This document shows, piece by piece, positions 1 to 9,797 of a stretch of 64,000 nt of DNA. A program made the position numbers and the translations under genes. How positions within the stretch are numbered: the first letter of the stretch is position 1; each line of letters begins with the position of its first letter. This stretch comes from Chitinophaga ginsengisegetis (GTDB lineage: Bacteria; Bacteroidota; Bacteroidia; Chitinophagales; Chitinophagaceae): assembly GCF_900168065.1 (NCBI RefSeq), contig NZ_FUZZ01000005.1:496001-560000 (forward strand), in the 5' to 3' direction. Under the pieces are notes generated by a model. It saw only the letters and a list, made by a program, of their open reading frames with translations, was not told the DNA's origin and ran no database searches.

Positions 1-3000
1 GAACTTTTGAAGTATATGGGCAAAAGGGCGATAAGCTGGTATTCAGCGCCATTGGGCACAGGAATGTGGAAGTAAAATACAATGGGGAAGTGAGCCTGAA
101 AGTAACGATGAAAGTGGCGCCCATAGAGATGAATGCCGTAGTGATCGATGACATTGACATGAGCCGGAAAAGAATACCCTTTACAGACACCATCGACATG
201 ACGCACCGGACGCACCTGAACCTGGGGCAGTTATTACAGGGCAGCATCCCCGGTCTCACTTTGCAAAATTCTTCTCAAAGCCAGCAGACATTGCAATCCA
301 TCGATTTTACCGGGAGGGGGGTGCCTGTAACAGGTACCTACAAGCCAACCATAGCCGCTTTGCGGGCACACTATAACCAATATCAAAGTGTCTATTCGTC
401 AACCGGTTATCCAACCTTTGATTCGTGGATCAATTCTATGAAAGGTATAGATGGCGTTCGTTTTAATTACAGCACTTCCGTTGGTAATAACGGCCTGATT
501 CCTCAATTAAGAGGAGTAAGCGGATTTAGTGGTAATACGTCGGGTATGCTGATCATCATTGATGGTTTTGCGCAGGATGGATTTCCCGCGAACTACCCGA
601 TGACCAATATAGAATCTGTTAAAGTGATCAAAGATCCGGAAGAACTGACCAAATGGGGACCCAGGGCCACAGGAGGCATTATTATGATCACCAGCAAGCG
701 CGCTGTGAAGGGAAAATTACAGCTCAGCTATAGTTCCAACTTAAATTATGCAGCGGCGCCCCGGTTTAACCGCAGTAAGCTACGTCTTGCTTCTTCCGCC
801 GATATCGTGGACTATTTAAGGTCCGCATCCGATTCGGGTTTTATGATGCTGGCAAATAAAAACGATCCGCGTGTGCCTTTTAGTCTCAATCCTGCTGAGC
901 GTATATTTTATGACTGGCAGGCAGGCATCCTGTCGGCGCACGACTATAATACCCAACTGGATTCGCTGGGCAGGCTATCCAATGAAAGCCAGTTAAGGCA
1001 GCTGCAACAAAACTCCTTTAATCAAAACCAGATGCTCACCCTTTCAGGAGGCAGTAATGCATGGCGCTTCAGGGCGGCCGGCATCTACAATACCACCCGT
1101 TCTACCGCCCTGGGCAACTACAGCCGGATGTTCAGCCTGAATATGAACAATGACTTCTTATTATTTAAAAACAAACTGCGCGCGCAATGGTATATAAATG
1201 TTTCCCAAAACACAGCCAGGACCGGTGCTAACTCCGACTTTCGCAGTTTGCAACCTTACCAGTTGCTCGTTGATCCGGTAAGCGGAAAGTATGTATACGA
1301 TTATTCCACCTTTAACCCGGATGCCAATACCGCCCTTAAGAAATACGGGTATGAAGACTATGGCGCCAATGTGCTGGAGGATGCACGGATAAACAGCCAG
1401 ATCAGCAAAAACCTCCAGGTGCAGTCAAGGCTGAATACCGACTGGGATATCCTGCCATCTCTCCGGTGGTCCACTTCACTGCAATATGATCTGCTGAATG
1501 GCAGAACAGAAAACCTGCTGGATGCTGTTTCCAGCCCGGCCCGGCAGCTGGTAAATGAATACGGAAGCCCTGTATTCGACGACTATGGCGCCGTTACGGG
1601 CATAGATTTTTATGTGCCCCGCGGTGGCATTATGAAAAAATCATCTTTAAAAAACAAGGATTGGAACCTGCGATCGGCTTTGCTGTTTAACAAGAATTTC
1701 GGGAAGCATTACTTTTCTGCATCAATTGGCGGCGGCGGTTTTGGTAATGCGTCACGTAGTCCTTCTTATGCCACCATCTATGGCTATAATAAACAAACCC
1801 GTCAGGGCCAGGCGGTGCTGTTGCCCTCTCCGGACCCCACAGCAGGTGTTCTTAACTTGTTTAGCCTGCCCGACAGGTATTGGGAAGGTACCTATGGCAG
1901 GATGGTTTATCCCAATACATTACTGACTCCGGCAGCGGGCGACACCATCATCTCACGGGGGCTCAACTGGAACGGCAGCTTTTCTTATTCCTATAACGAT
2001 ACCTATATACTAAATGGCAAGTACAATACAACGTTAAGTCCTAACTATGGCAATCCCCGTCCCTATACCAACCTTACCAACTACTCCGCGGATGCCACCT
2101 GGCGTTTAAGCAGGCAGCCTTTTTTCCAGGTTCCTTCCTGGATCACCAATGTGGCCCTGACTGCCGGCGTGGATGGAATCAGCCTTCCCGGTTTACCCAC
2201 GCAAATTACTGCCCAACGGGATCTTCAAAGCAACTGGAATAACTACGGGGTTTGGGTTGTCAATTTCACACAAGCCCAGCAAAGCGGGCAAAGTTCATAC
2301 AACGTGTATGAGAAACTGGGGATAGGCCTGTTGGAGGATCGTTATACTTTTGATATCAGCTATAATAGTTTACGCATCAATAATAACAATAGCGGAGACA
2401 AAACGACCAGCGGCTACGAAATAAAAAATTATGTGGGCGCAAACGCACGGGTGAGGCTAAGGCAGGGGCTCCTGCATTTATACGCAGGTTATGGCTATTC
2501 GCTGGACGGGAATCCCCAAACAAATATGAGGGTTGCTTATGACATTGCCAGGGAATCCTATTTTCATGCCGGCGCCATCAGCAAATTGCTGGTGGATTTT
2601 ACCCTGCAAAATATCAGTGCCTACCAGGGTATGGAAATAATGGCAGGTACCAACGCTCCTTTATCTGGTGGCGGATTCACCATGGCGGTAAATAACAGCT
2701 TCGGGCAGCTTCCGCCAACGGTAAAAAACATGGAAGTGCATTCAACGTTGGGATTAGCCAATGACCGTTATCTTTTCGATATCCGTTATTACCAGACAAA
2801 CACGGCCGGGCTCAATAATTTTATTCCTGTTCCTACCGATCCTTCTACAGGGTTGGGAACAAAAATCAGTTATAGTGAGATCGTCAAAAAAGGAGTGGAG
2901 ATGTACCTGCAAATAAAAGTACTGCAGCAGAAAGATTTTAAGTATGTGATTACCCTTAATGGCGCCTATAATAAGAATATTGCGAAAGATGTACCCCTGG

Positions 3001-3686
3001 TAAATTTCTCACAAACCTCACGCTACCTCACAGGCTATCGTAATGGTTACAGCACAGAGAATCTCTGGAGCTATCGCTGGGCCGGACTGGATGCTACCGG
3101 GAGTCCTAGGATATATGACGCCAAAGGGCAAAGTACTGCCAGTCCTGACAGCGCCACACTGGCTTCTTCACTGGTCTACAGCGGTGTTACCCGTCCGCCT
3201 TTTACAGGTGGCCTCATACAGGAATGGGACTATAAAGGTTTTTTTCTGAGGGCAACACTGCTGCTCAATTTTGGTCATGTGATGCGGGAATACCTGCCGT
3301 CTCCGTCGAGAACGCAGGATAACAGCCTCCTGATCCGGGATCGCTGGCGGAAGCCGGGAGACGAGGCATTTACAGATATCGCAGCGATGTCGGGTAATGG
3401 AGATGAAGGCAGTACCCGGAAATTCATCATTCAAAATTCTACCAACAGTATTATGTCTGCAGATAACATCCGTTTGCAGGAAGTGCAGATAGGCTGGCAG
3501 GCGCTATCCGGTAAAATGCTGCAGCGTTATTTTATCAAGGATCTCACCGTATCCCTGCAAATGTTGAATGCTGCTTTATGGACCAGCAACAGGCTGCATG
3601 TAGATCCTGAAACCGTGGCCAATACAGGGGAGATAGAACTACCTAATACCCGGCAATATATGTTCACTGTTAATATGAAATTTTAA
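1..3686 (+). CDS. SusC/RagA-family TonB-dependent outer-membrane transporter, 5' partial
   Basis: The reading frame is open from base 3, so the true start is upstream of the window; about 1227 residues are visible. A GTG at 66 is only an internal codon, because the preceding codons already read as the end of a CarboxypepD_reg-like beta domain (FEVYGQKGDKLVFSAIGHR). A plug domain follows, with the usual IIDGF and IESVKVIKDPEE segments and GPRATGGIIMITSKR. A long beta-barrel ends in the terminal Phe typical of BAM substrates (FTVNMKF). SusC proteins import oligomeric nutrients together with a SusD lipoprotein, and the SusD gene starts 16 bp downstream. The substrate cannot be read from sequence. 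The family is certain; the upstream STN or signal region is not visible. Confidence 0.95.
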   Translation, partial: TFEVYGQKGDKLVFSAIGHRNVEVKYNGEVSLKVTMKVAPIEMNAVVIDDIDMSRKRIPFTDTIDMTHRTHLNLGQLLQGSIPGLTLQNSSQSQQTLQSIDFTGRGVPVTGTYKPTIAALRAHYNQYQSVYSSTGYPTFDSWINSMKGIDGVRFNYSTSVGNNGLIPQLRGVSGFSGNTSGMLIIIDGFAQDGFPANYPMTNIESVKVIKDPEELTKWGPRATGGIIMITSKRAVKGKLQLSYSSNLNYAAAPRFNRSKLRLASSADIVDYLRSASDSGFMMLANKNDPRVPFSLNPAERIFYDWQAGILSAHDYNTQLDSLGRLSNESQLRQLQQNSFNQNQMLTLSGGSNAWRFRAAGIYNTTRSTALGNYSRMFSLNMNNDFLLFKNKLRAQWYINVSQNTARTGANSDFRSLQPYQLLVDPVSGKYVYDYSTFNPDANTALKKYGYEDYGANVLEDARINSQISKNLQVQSRLNTDWDILPSLRWSTSLQYDLLNGRTENLLDAVSSPARQLVNEYGSPVFDDYGAVTGIDFYVPRGGIMKKSSLKNKDWNLRSALLFNKNFGKHYFSASIGGGGFGNASRSPSYATIYGYNKQTRQGQAVLLPSPDPTAGVLNLFSLPDRYWEGTYGRMVYPNTLLTPAAGDTIISRGLNWNGSFSYSYNDTYILNGKYNTTLSPNYGNPRPYTNLTNYSADATWRLSRQPFFQVPSWITNVALTAGVDGISLPGLPTQITAQRDLQSNWNNYGVWVVNFTQAQQSGQSSYNVYEKLGIGLLEDRYTFDISYNSLRINNNNSGDKTTSGYEIKNYVGANARVRLRQGLLHLYAGYGYSLDGNPQTNMRVAYDIARESYFHAGAISKLLVDFTLQNISAYQGMEIMAGTNAPLSGGGFTMAVNNSFGQLPPTVKNMEVHSTLGLANDRYLFDIRYYQTNTAGLNNFIPVPTDPSTGLGTKISYSEIVKKGVEMYLQIKVLQQKDFKYVITLNGAYNKNIAKDVPLVNFSQTSRYLTGYRNGYSTENLWSYRWAGLDATGSPRIYDAKGQSTASPDSATLASSLVYSGVTRPPFTGGLIQEWDYKGFFLRATLLLNFGHVMREYLPSPSRTQDNSLLIRDRWRKPGDEAFTDIAAMSGNGDEGSTRKFIIQNSTNSIMSADNIRLQEVQIGWQALSGKMLQRYFIKDLTVSLQMLNAALWTSNRLHVDPETVANTGEIELPNTRQYMFTVNMKF

Positions 3687-3702
3687 ACAAGCGACAACAA
3701 AT

Positions 3703-5121
3703 ATGAAAAGAAAATTTCTCCGGCATAGTAACCTGTCAGATTTCCTGCTGCGAAGCATGGATGTAAGAGGAGTGATGATGGCTGCGCTTTGCGTACTCCT
3801 GTTCCTGTTGCCTGGTTGCAAAAAATTCTTTGATGTGCGTCCCAACACCACCAGCATCAATCCTACCACCATCAGGGATTTTGAAGAGATGCTGAACAGT
3901 GATTCCCTGGCGCTATGCAATTATCTGTTGGCGGACTTTATGAGTGATGATGTGCGGCTGGAAGATGTACACCTGTCTGCCGACGCCGTTTCATCCTATA
4001 CCCGGTCTTATTTATGGGAACAAACCATCTGGAAACCAGGTGAGTCCGACTTTATGTACAACGCTTCATATACCCGTATTCTGCAAATGAATATTGTATT
4101 GGAGCGGATCGGCCGGGCAACGGGGAGTGAAGAACAGAAAAGTGTGATCCGCGCGCAGGCGCAAATTAACCGCGCATGGTATTATCTGCAATTAGCCAGT
4201 TTGTATGGATCAGATTACCAGGCGGCAACAGCCGCCACTGATCTGGCTGTTCCTTTGGTATTGCTTCCTGATGCCAGTGACCAGCCGGTAAGGGCCACTG
4301 TACAACAGGTATACGACCAGATCATCGCGGATCTGACAGCTGCAGTAGCTACACCCGGTTTACCCGGTATGGGGCAGAATGTGGTGCATCCCGGTAAAGC
4401 AGCAGGGTATGCATTACTGGCAAGAATTTATCTGAATATGGCTAAATACCCCGACGCACTCAACGCCGCGCAATCAGCATTAACGATTAACAGCCAGCTG
4501 CTGAAATACAACCGGGATTATGTAGCGCCTTCCAGTTTGCTGGATCTGTCGAAGAATCCTGAAATATTACTTGCCAGGCTATGTGTGGATTATGATTTCT
4601 ACAATATCCGGCATACTGCTTTTCATATTAGCCCTACACTTCGTGCCGTACTGGATAGCAATGATATAAGGTTACTCGGCAATTTCGCAGATGGCGGTCT
4701 TTATATCAACGGCGGCAACTTTAGTGCAGTGGCATTTAATTATAGCCTCGGCGTGCCGGAGGTAATGCTGATAAAAGCCGAATGCCTCGCCAGGCAGGAA
4801 GATGCAGCAGGGGCACTGGCGTTAGTCAATGAGCTCAGAAAAAACCGCCTGATCACCTATGATCCGCTGGGCAGCACCACAGATGTACTGACCACGGTAT
4901 TACAGGAAAGAAGAAGAGAACTCTTCTGTTATGGTGGACTACGGCTTTTTGACCTGAAACGGCTGAACAGGGATAGCCGCTTTGCACAAACCCTGCAAAG
5001 GTTCGCCGATAACGGTACTACGTTGAAGGCCACATTAGCCGCCAATTCACCGCGTTACCTGATGCCTTTTTCTCCTCTCATTATTGCTAATAACCCCGCT
5101 ATTATACAGAACCCACGGTAA
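3703..5121 (+). CDS. SusD/RagB-family nutrient-binding outer-membrane lipoprotein
   Basis: 472 residues. The N-terminus is long and basic, followed by a hydrophobic stretch and a lipobox (LLPGC); internal ATGs at 3757 and 3775 would also preserve the signal peptide. The mature region has the SusD helical pattern: N-terminal NTTSINPTTIRDFEEML, TPR-like helices such as AQINRAWYYLQLASLYG, and a C-terminal region with VPEVMLIKAECLAR and ERRRELFCYGGLRLFDLKRL. It should cap the SusC channel encoded immediately upstream and bind its ligand at the cell surface. At 472 residues it is slightly short for the family but shows no break. Confidence 0.93.
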   Translation: MKRKFLRHSNLSDFLLRSMDVRGVMMAALCVLLFLLPGCKKFFDVRPNTTSINPTTIRDFEEMLNSDSLALCNYLLADFMSDDVRLEDVHLSADAVSSYTRSYLWEQTIWKPGESDFMYNASYTRILQMNIVLERIGRATGSEEQKSVIRAQAQINRAWYYLQLASLYGSDYQAATAATDLAVPLVLLPDASDQPVRATVQQVYDQIIADLTAAVATPGLPGMGQNVVHPGKAAGYALLARIYLNMAKYPDALNAAQSALTINSQLLKYNRDYVAPSSLLDLSKNPEILLARLCVDYDFYNIRHTAFHISPTLRAVLDSNDIRLLGNFADGGLYINGGNFSAVAFNYSLGVPEVMLIKAECLARQEDAAGALALVNELRKNRLITYDPLGSTTDVLTTVLQERRRELFCYGGLRLFDLKRLNRDSRFAQTLQRFADNGTTLKATLAANSPRYLMPFSPLIIANNPAIIQNPR

Positions 5122-5131
5122 AATAAGCGTC

Positions 5132-5863
5132 ATGATAACGATGAACCAGTCGATAGAGAATCAGTTATTTTCCATCAAAGAAACGGGAACAGGTCGTATG
5201 TGTTTTGAAGACGAGGCAGGATTTAGTGCAATCGTACAGCATCATTCTGCCAAGCTGCTCACCATTGTTACTTATATCACCAGGAACCGGCAAACAGCGG
5301 AAGATATTGTACAGGAAACTTTTCTGAGGTTGTGGGAAAAGCGTGTGACAATAACGCCTGATAACCTGGGTGGCTGGTTGTACAGAGTAGCCACTAACTT
5401 AGCTATGGGGCATTTGAAACGAGAATCCTTCAAAACCAGGGTGTATGCTTCTTTGCGCACATCACAACAGGAATTTGCCACTGAAGTGGAAGAACGTTTG
5501 GTACAAAAAGAAAACAGGATTGTTTTTAATAAAATATACACCCGCTTGCCTGAACAACAACAGGCCGTATACCATCTGAGCAAAGTGGACGGGCTCACCA
5601 GGGATGAAATTGCGCATCATTTAAAGATCTCTCCACATACGGTTAAAAACCATCTGAGCAGAGCCGTTCAGTTTATAAAAGAACACATCGGCGGTGTTAC
5701 CCTCTTCTTTTTATTTTTTGTTTTTAACAATATATTTTTTAATCGCACTAGTACAAAAGCAGCGTCTGATAGTTTATATACTATACAGCAACAGGCAAAC
5801 GGCAAACCAATATTCCCTTTAAAATCAGGTGCGTCTGAATTAATGAAACTGAAGCTGAAATAA
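5132..5863 (+). CDS. ECF-type RNA polymerase sigma factor with hydrophobic C-terminal tail
   Basis: 243 residues from ATG 5132, chosen because the longer frame from 5084 would overlap the SusD gene. Region 2 is clear (FSAIVQHHSAKLL, then QTAEDIVQETFLRLWEKR). Region 4 is a helix-turn-helix (LTRDEIAHHLKISPHTVKNH). After the HTH comes a hydrophobic segment rich in Phe and Leu (GGVTLFFLFFVFNNIFF) and a polar tail of about 40 residues, so the protein may be held at the membrane. Unlike the other two sigma genes in this window, it lies downstream of its SusCD pair and has no FecR gene beside it. It may control this operon; the missing anti-sigma factor is inference from the local gene order only. 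Confidence 0.9.
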   Translation: MITMNQSIENQLFSIKETGTGRMCFEDEAGFSAIVQHHSAKLLTIVTYITRNRQTAEDIVQETFLRLWEKRVTITPDNLGGWLYRVATNLAMGHLKRESFKTRVYASLRTSQQEFATEVEERLVQKENRIVFNKIYTRLPEQQQAVYHLSKVDGLTRDEIAHHLKISPHTVKNHLSRAVQFIKEHIGGVTLFFLFFVFNNIFFNRTSTKAASDSLYTIQQQANGKPIFPLKSGASELMKLKLK

Positions 5864-5969
5864 GGCAGGTCATTAATCCGGACGGGTGAATGAATTCATG
5901 GAGCATTTCATGAAAAGGAACTTGCTATGTCTGTTGACAAAGAAATTATTCAACAATTAAATAAAAAAC

Positions 5970-6437
5970 ATGAAAACAAGAACACTCTTACTGGCCGCTA
6001 TGATGATTTGCGGAACATTTGCTGCAAAAGCACAACAGGATAGCACAAAACAATATCAGAAAATAGAGCAGTTGTTTGCTGCGATGAACCTGGAACAAGC
6101 CTATATGCAATCAGCTATTGTAGCGGCAGATCAAACTGCTGCGGGTTCAGCGCAGCTGGCTGGCAAGAAGGAAGATGTACGTGCTTTTTTTATCAGGTAT
6201 GCATCGTATCCTGCCTGCAAAAATGACTTGCTGAAGTTGTATGCAAAATATTATACCACGGAAGAAATAGAGGTGCTGACAGCATTTTACAAAACATCGG
6301 CCGGAAAGAAACAGCTGACCACTGCCGCCCAGTTACAGATGGAATCCGCGCAAATGATGAGTGCCAATCTGCAGGCACACGCAGAAGAATTGAATAAACT
6401 GAATGCTCCTGCTGCCGGCGGTTCTCAGAGCCGTTAG
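5970..6437 (+). CDS. Secreted DUF2059-like protein
   Basis: 155 residues with a clear Sec signal peptide (MKTRTLLLAAMMICGTFAAKAQ). The mature part is alpha-helical and carries the DUF2059-type segment LLKLYAKYYTTEEIEVLTAFYKTSAGKKQ, followed by a Gln/Met-rich helix. The family is common in Bacteroidota and Proteobacteria and has no established biochemical role. It lies 106 bp after the ECF sigma gene and 65 bp before the ABC ATPase gene, on the same strand, so it probably belongs to the same transcription unit. The location is expected to be periplasmic. Confidence 0.7.
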   Translation: MKTRTLLLAAMMICGTFAAKAQQDSTKQYQKIEQLFAAMNLEQAYMQSAIVAADQTAAGSAQLAGKKEDVRAFFIRYASYPACKNDLLKLYAKYYTTEEIEVLTAFYKTSAGKKQLTTAAQLQMESAQMMSANLQAHAEELNKLNAPAAGGSQSR

Positions 6438-6502
6438 TTTACCGTATAAGCCGCCGCCGTTGCGCGGAGTATTTAACAAGCAAATTGTCAAACGAATATT
6501 TT

Positions 6503-7432
6503 ATGACTTCCATTTTAAGAACGGAGAATCTTTCTCACCGGTATAACAGCACCTGGGCCATACGCGACATCAATATTGAGGTGGAACAATCAGGTATTGT
6601 AGGATTGCTGGGCTCAAATGGCGCGGGCAAATCCACCACCATGAATATTATTTGCGGTGTGTTGAATCAAACGGAAGGAAGCGTGTATATCAATGGTATT
6701 GATCTCAGAAAATATCCGGAAGCAGCGAAGAAAGAAATAGGATTTCTGCCACAGAATCCTCCGTTGTATACAGATCTTACGATCGACGAATACCTGACCT
6801 ACTGCGCGCAACTCAGGCTGATGGATACAGGTAAGATCAAACCGGCCGTGGAAGAAGCGAAGGAGCGTTGTGGTATCACGCACTTCAGCTCCCGGCTTAT
6901 CAAAAACCTGTCAGGTGGTTACCGTCAGCGGGTAGGCATTGCGCAGGCTATTATTCATAAGCCAAAACTTGTGGTGATGGATGAACCCACCAACGGACTT
7001 GATCCCAACCAGCTGATTGAAGCGAGAAAACTCATCAGGGAAATAGCCATTGACCATTCCGTGCTTTTATCCTCGCATATCCTGTCCGAAATCAATTTGC
7101 TCTGCAAAGAGATTATCATGATAGAGGCGGGCCGGATGGTGTTTTCAGATAGTATGGACGCATTCAATAATTACGTGCAGTCAAAAATTATGCTTTTACG
7201 CATGGAAAACCCGCCACCGAAAAGTGACTTGTTAAGAATACAGGGCGTTACCCAGGTGGAATTTCTGACGAACAAACAAGCGAGGGTTTATTTCGATGGC
7301 AGTCATGAAGATATTTCGGAGCGACTGATCACAGCGAGCGTGGAACAGGGATGGAAATTAAAAGAGATAGCACTTGATAAGGGGCTGCTCGATGATGTTT
7401 TCAAACAACTATCCTCCCAGTCTCCACAATAA
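6503..7432 (+). CDS. GldA-like ABC transporter ATP-binding protein
   Basis: 309 residues. ATG 6503 is preferred over the upstream in-frame TTG at 6485. Walker A is GSNGAGKSTT, the signature is LSGGYRQRVGIAQA, and Walker B is LVVMDEPTNGLDP, followed by the H-loop SSHILSE. The C-terminal 80 residues form the small domain typical of GldA/ABC-2 exporter ATPases. It should power the two permeases encoded 10 bp and about 2.4 kb downstream. A close paralogue lies at 29042-29971 and also sits beside a SusCD pair. GldA proper belongs to the gliding-motility set, but fused permeases beside SusCD argue for a separate subfamily, so no gld symbol is given. Confidence 0.93.
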   Translation: MTSILRTENLSHRYNSTWAIRDINIEVEQSGIVGLLGSNGAGKSTTMNIICGVLNQTEGSVYINGIDLRKYPEAAKKEIGFLPQNPPLYTDLTIDEYLTYCAQLRLMDTGKIKPAVEEAKERCGITHFSSRLIKNLSGGYRQRVGIAQAIIHKPKLVVMDEPTNGLDPNQLIEARKLIREIAIDHSVLLSSHILSEINLLCKEIIMIEAGRMVFSDSMDAFNNYVQSKIMLLRMENPPPKSDLLRIQGVTQVEFLTNKQARVYFDGSHEDISERLITASVEQGWKLKEIALDKGLLDDVFKQLSSQSPQ

Positions 7433-7442
7433 AGCGCAACTA

Positions 7443-9785
7443 ATGAAGACGATATTTCAAATAGCAAAGAATGAGCTTCGTAACCTGTTCTATTCACCAA
7501 TAGCCTGGTTTCTACTGATTGTTTTCCTGGTGATGTGCGCGTATTTTTATACAGGCACCACCTATTCCTGGGCGAAACTCGCCCACCTGGCGTATTCCAA
7601 TGATCCTAACTGGGTTTACCGTGCCACGGACTCTGTAACTTCGAGTATTTTCCTGGACAACGACGGTATCCTGATTAATGTATTGCAAAGTATCTATTTG
7701 TTTGTACCCCTTCTTACGATGGGCATCATTAGCCGGGAAATCAACAGTGGTACCATTAAACTGCTGTACTCTTCACCGGTTAAACTAAGCCGGATTATCC
7801 TGGGGAAATATCTTGCCCTTATGATCTATAACCTGCTGCTGGTGCTTATCCTCAGCATTTTTATTATCTCCGGGTTTTTTGATATCAAATCGCTGGACTA
7901 TGGCCCCCTCTTATCAACACTGCTGGGGTTTTACCTGTTGTTGTGCACTTTTACGGCCATAGGCTTTTACATGTCCAGTTTAACGGCTTATCCCATTGTG
8001 TCCGCGATTGCCAGTTTTACGGTGTTTTTTGCATTGATGAATATCGGGCGCTTATGGCAGCAGTATGATTTTGTAAGAGACTTTACCTGGTTTCTTTCTA
8101 TTGCGGGACGCACCGAAAAAATGGTGACCGGTCTGATTACTACCAAAGATGTGATCTACTACATCATTATCATCTACCTGTTTGTCAGTTTTACATTATT
8201 AAAATTGCAGGGCGAACGGGAATCCAAACCCTGGTTTGTAAAAGCCGGCAGGTACGTGGCTGTGGTTTTGTCCGGCCTGTTGATTGGTTACATTAGTTCG
8301 CGTTCCCGCTTTACCGGGTATTGGGACACCACCGCCGGGAAAACGAACACACTCCTTCCGCACTCACAAAAAATTATTAAATCATTCGACGACGGCCCGC
8401 TGGAGGTAACGCTTTACACCAACTTACTTGGCGCAGGCGCACAGGCCGGCCTTCCGGAATGGCGCAATGTTTACCTGGAACGCTGCTGGGAAAATTACCT
8501 TCGTTTTAACTGGAACATCCACTTTAAGTATGAATATTATTACGACGCTGACAGCACCGGTGTGGGCGGCACTATTTTTAAAGAGTTTCCGGGAAAGAGC
8601 CTGGAACAAATAGCCGTTGAGGTAGCAAAAGTGTTAAAGGTGGATGTATCCAACTTTAAACCCCCGGCAGAAATGCGCAGGCTCATTGATCTTAAACCGG
8701 AAGGCTACCGCCTTGTGATGCAATTGAAATATAAAGGACGCGCTGTTTTCCTGCGGACATACGGCAATGGCGACTGGCCCCGGTCCCCGAACATGGATGC
8801 CACACTGGAACGGCTGCTGGGTACTAAAATGCCGAAAATAGCCTTCATCAGCGGAGAACTGGAACGTAGCATTTATAAAAACGGAGAACGGGAGTTTTTC
8901 CAACAGACAATAAGCAAAGATAATTCCGGTGCATTGGTGAATATCGGTTTTGATGTGGACACCGTTAACCTGGCTACACAGGACATTGCGCCTGATGTGA
9001 CCACCGTAGTGCTGGCCGATCCTAAAATGGATTTAGGCGCCCCAGTATTGAACAAACTTAAAAGTTATATAGATAAGGGAGGCAATATGCTGATAATGGG
9101 CGAACCTGGTAAACAGCATATTCTGAACCCCCTGCTTCAAAAGACAGGCTTTCAGTACGTGAACGGCAAGCTGGCGCAACCCGGCTATAATAACGCGCCG
9201 GATATGGTGATGCCTTATATGACGGCGACAGGGCTCAGTATGGCGAAGGAAAACCCTGCCTTGCCGATGAATCGTTTATGGACCAACGGGGTGTATGATG
9301 ATTCGCTGAAATTAGAGATGCCTTCCGCTATGGGAATTGTTAATTCCGGAGACAGTGGTTTTGCCGCAAAGCCGTTGTTTGCAACGGTTCCCGGAGCCGT
9401 ATGGTCAAAAGCCGGAAAATTTGTGACGGACTCGGTGGCCCCGGTATTCAGTCCGCAGGAAGGCGACATTCAGATAAACTCTTTCCCTACCTGTATTCAG
9501 CTAACGCGGCAGATCAATAACAGGGAACAACGGATGATTGTGTGTGGAGATGCCGACTTCCTCAGCGACCAAAAATCATACTCCAGTTGGGTGAGCAGGA
9601 CATTCTACTGCTGGCTGAATGATGGCCGGATGCCGATTTACTCAAACTATCCGTATGCCAGCGACAATATGCTTAGTCTTAGCCCGGCCAGGGCAACGGT
9701 ACAGAGAATAGCATACCTGTGGGTATTGCCTGGTATATTATTATTCCTGAGCACCGTATTGCTGATCAGGAGAAAAAGGAAATAA
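7443..9785 (+). CDS. ABC-2 permease fused to GldG-like extracytoplasmic domain (first of two)
   Basis: 780 residues from ATG 7443, the start that matches its paralogues (MKTIFQIAKNELRNLFYSPI); an ATG at 7374 lies inside the ATPase gene. Residues 1-260 form an ABC-2 permease with about six membrane helices and the motif LLTMGIISREINSGTIKLLYSSPV. Residues of roughly 290-740 form an ABC_transp_aux/GldG-like domain containing LADPKMDL and GGNMLIMGEPGKQHILNPLL. A final membrane helix ends in RRKRK. In gliding bacteria GldF and GldG are separate proteins; here both functions are in one chain. It probably pairs with the next gene product and the upstream ATPase. The substrate is unknown. Confidence 0.88.
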   Translation: MKTIFQIAKNELRNLFYSPIAWFLLIVFLVMCAYFYTGTTYSWAKLAHLAYSNDPNWVYRATDSVTSSIFLDNDGILINVLQSIYLFVPLLTMGIISREINSGTIKLLYSSPVKLSRIILGKYLALMIYNLLLVLILSIFIISGFFDIKSLDYGPLLSTLLGFYLLLCTFTAIGFYMSSLTAYPIVSAIASFTVFFALMNIGRLWQQYDFVRDFTWFLSIAGRTEKMVTGLITTKDVIYYIIIIYLFVSFTLLKLQGERESKPWFVKAGRYVAVVLSGLLIGYISSRSRFTGYWDTTAGKTNTLLPHSQKIIKSFDDGPLEVTLYTNLLGAGAQAGLPEWRNVYLERCWENYLRFNWNIHFKYEYYYDADSTGVGGTIFKEFPGKSLEQIAVEVAKVLKVDVSNFKPPAEMRRLIDLKPEGYRLVMQLKYKGRAVFLRTYGNGDWPRSPNMDATLERLLGTKMPKIAFISGELERSIYKNGEREFFQQTISKDNSGALVNIGFDVDTVNLATQDIAPDVTTVVLADPKMDLGAPVLNKLKSYIDKGGNMLIMGEPGKQHILNPLLQKTGFQYVNGKLAQPGYNNAPDMVMPYMTATGLSMAKENPALPMNRLWTNGVYDDSLKLEMPSAMGIVNSGDSGFAAKPLFATVPGAVWSKAGKFVTDSVAPVFSPQEGDIQINSFPTCIQLTRQINNREQRMIVCGDADFLSDQKSYSSWVSRTFYCWLNDGRMPIYSNYPYASDNMLSLSPARATVQRIAYLWVLPGILLFLSTVLLIRRKRK

Positions 9786-9797
9786 ATAAGCGCACCA

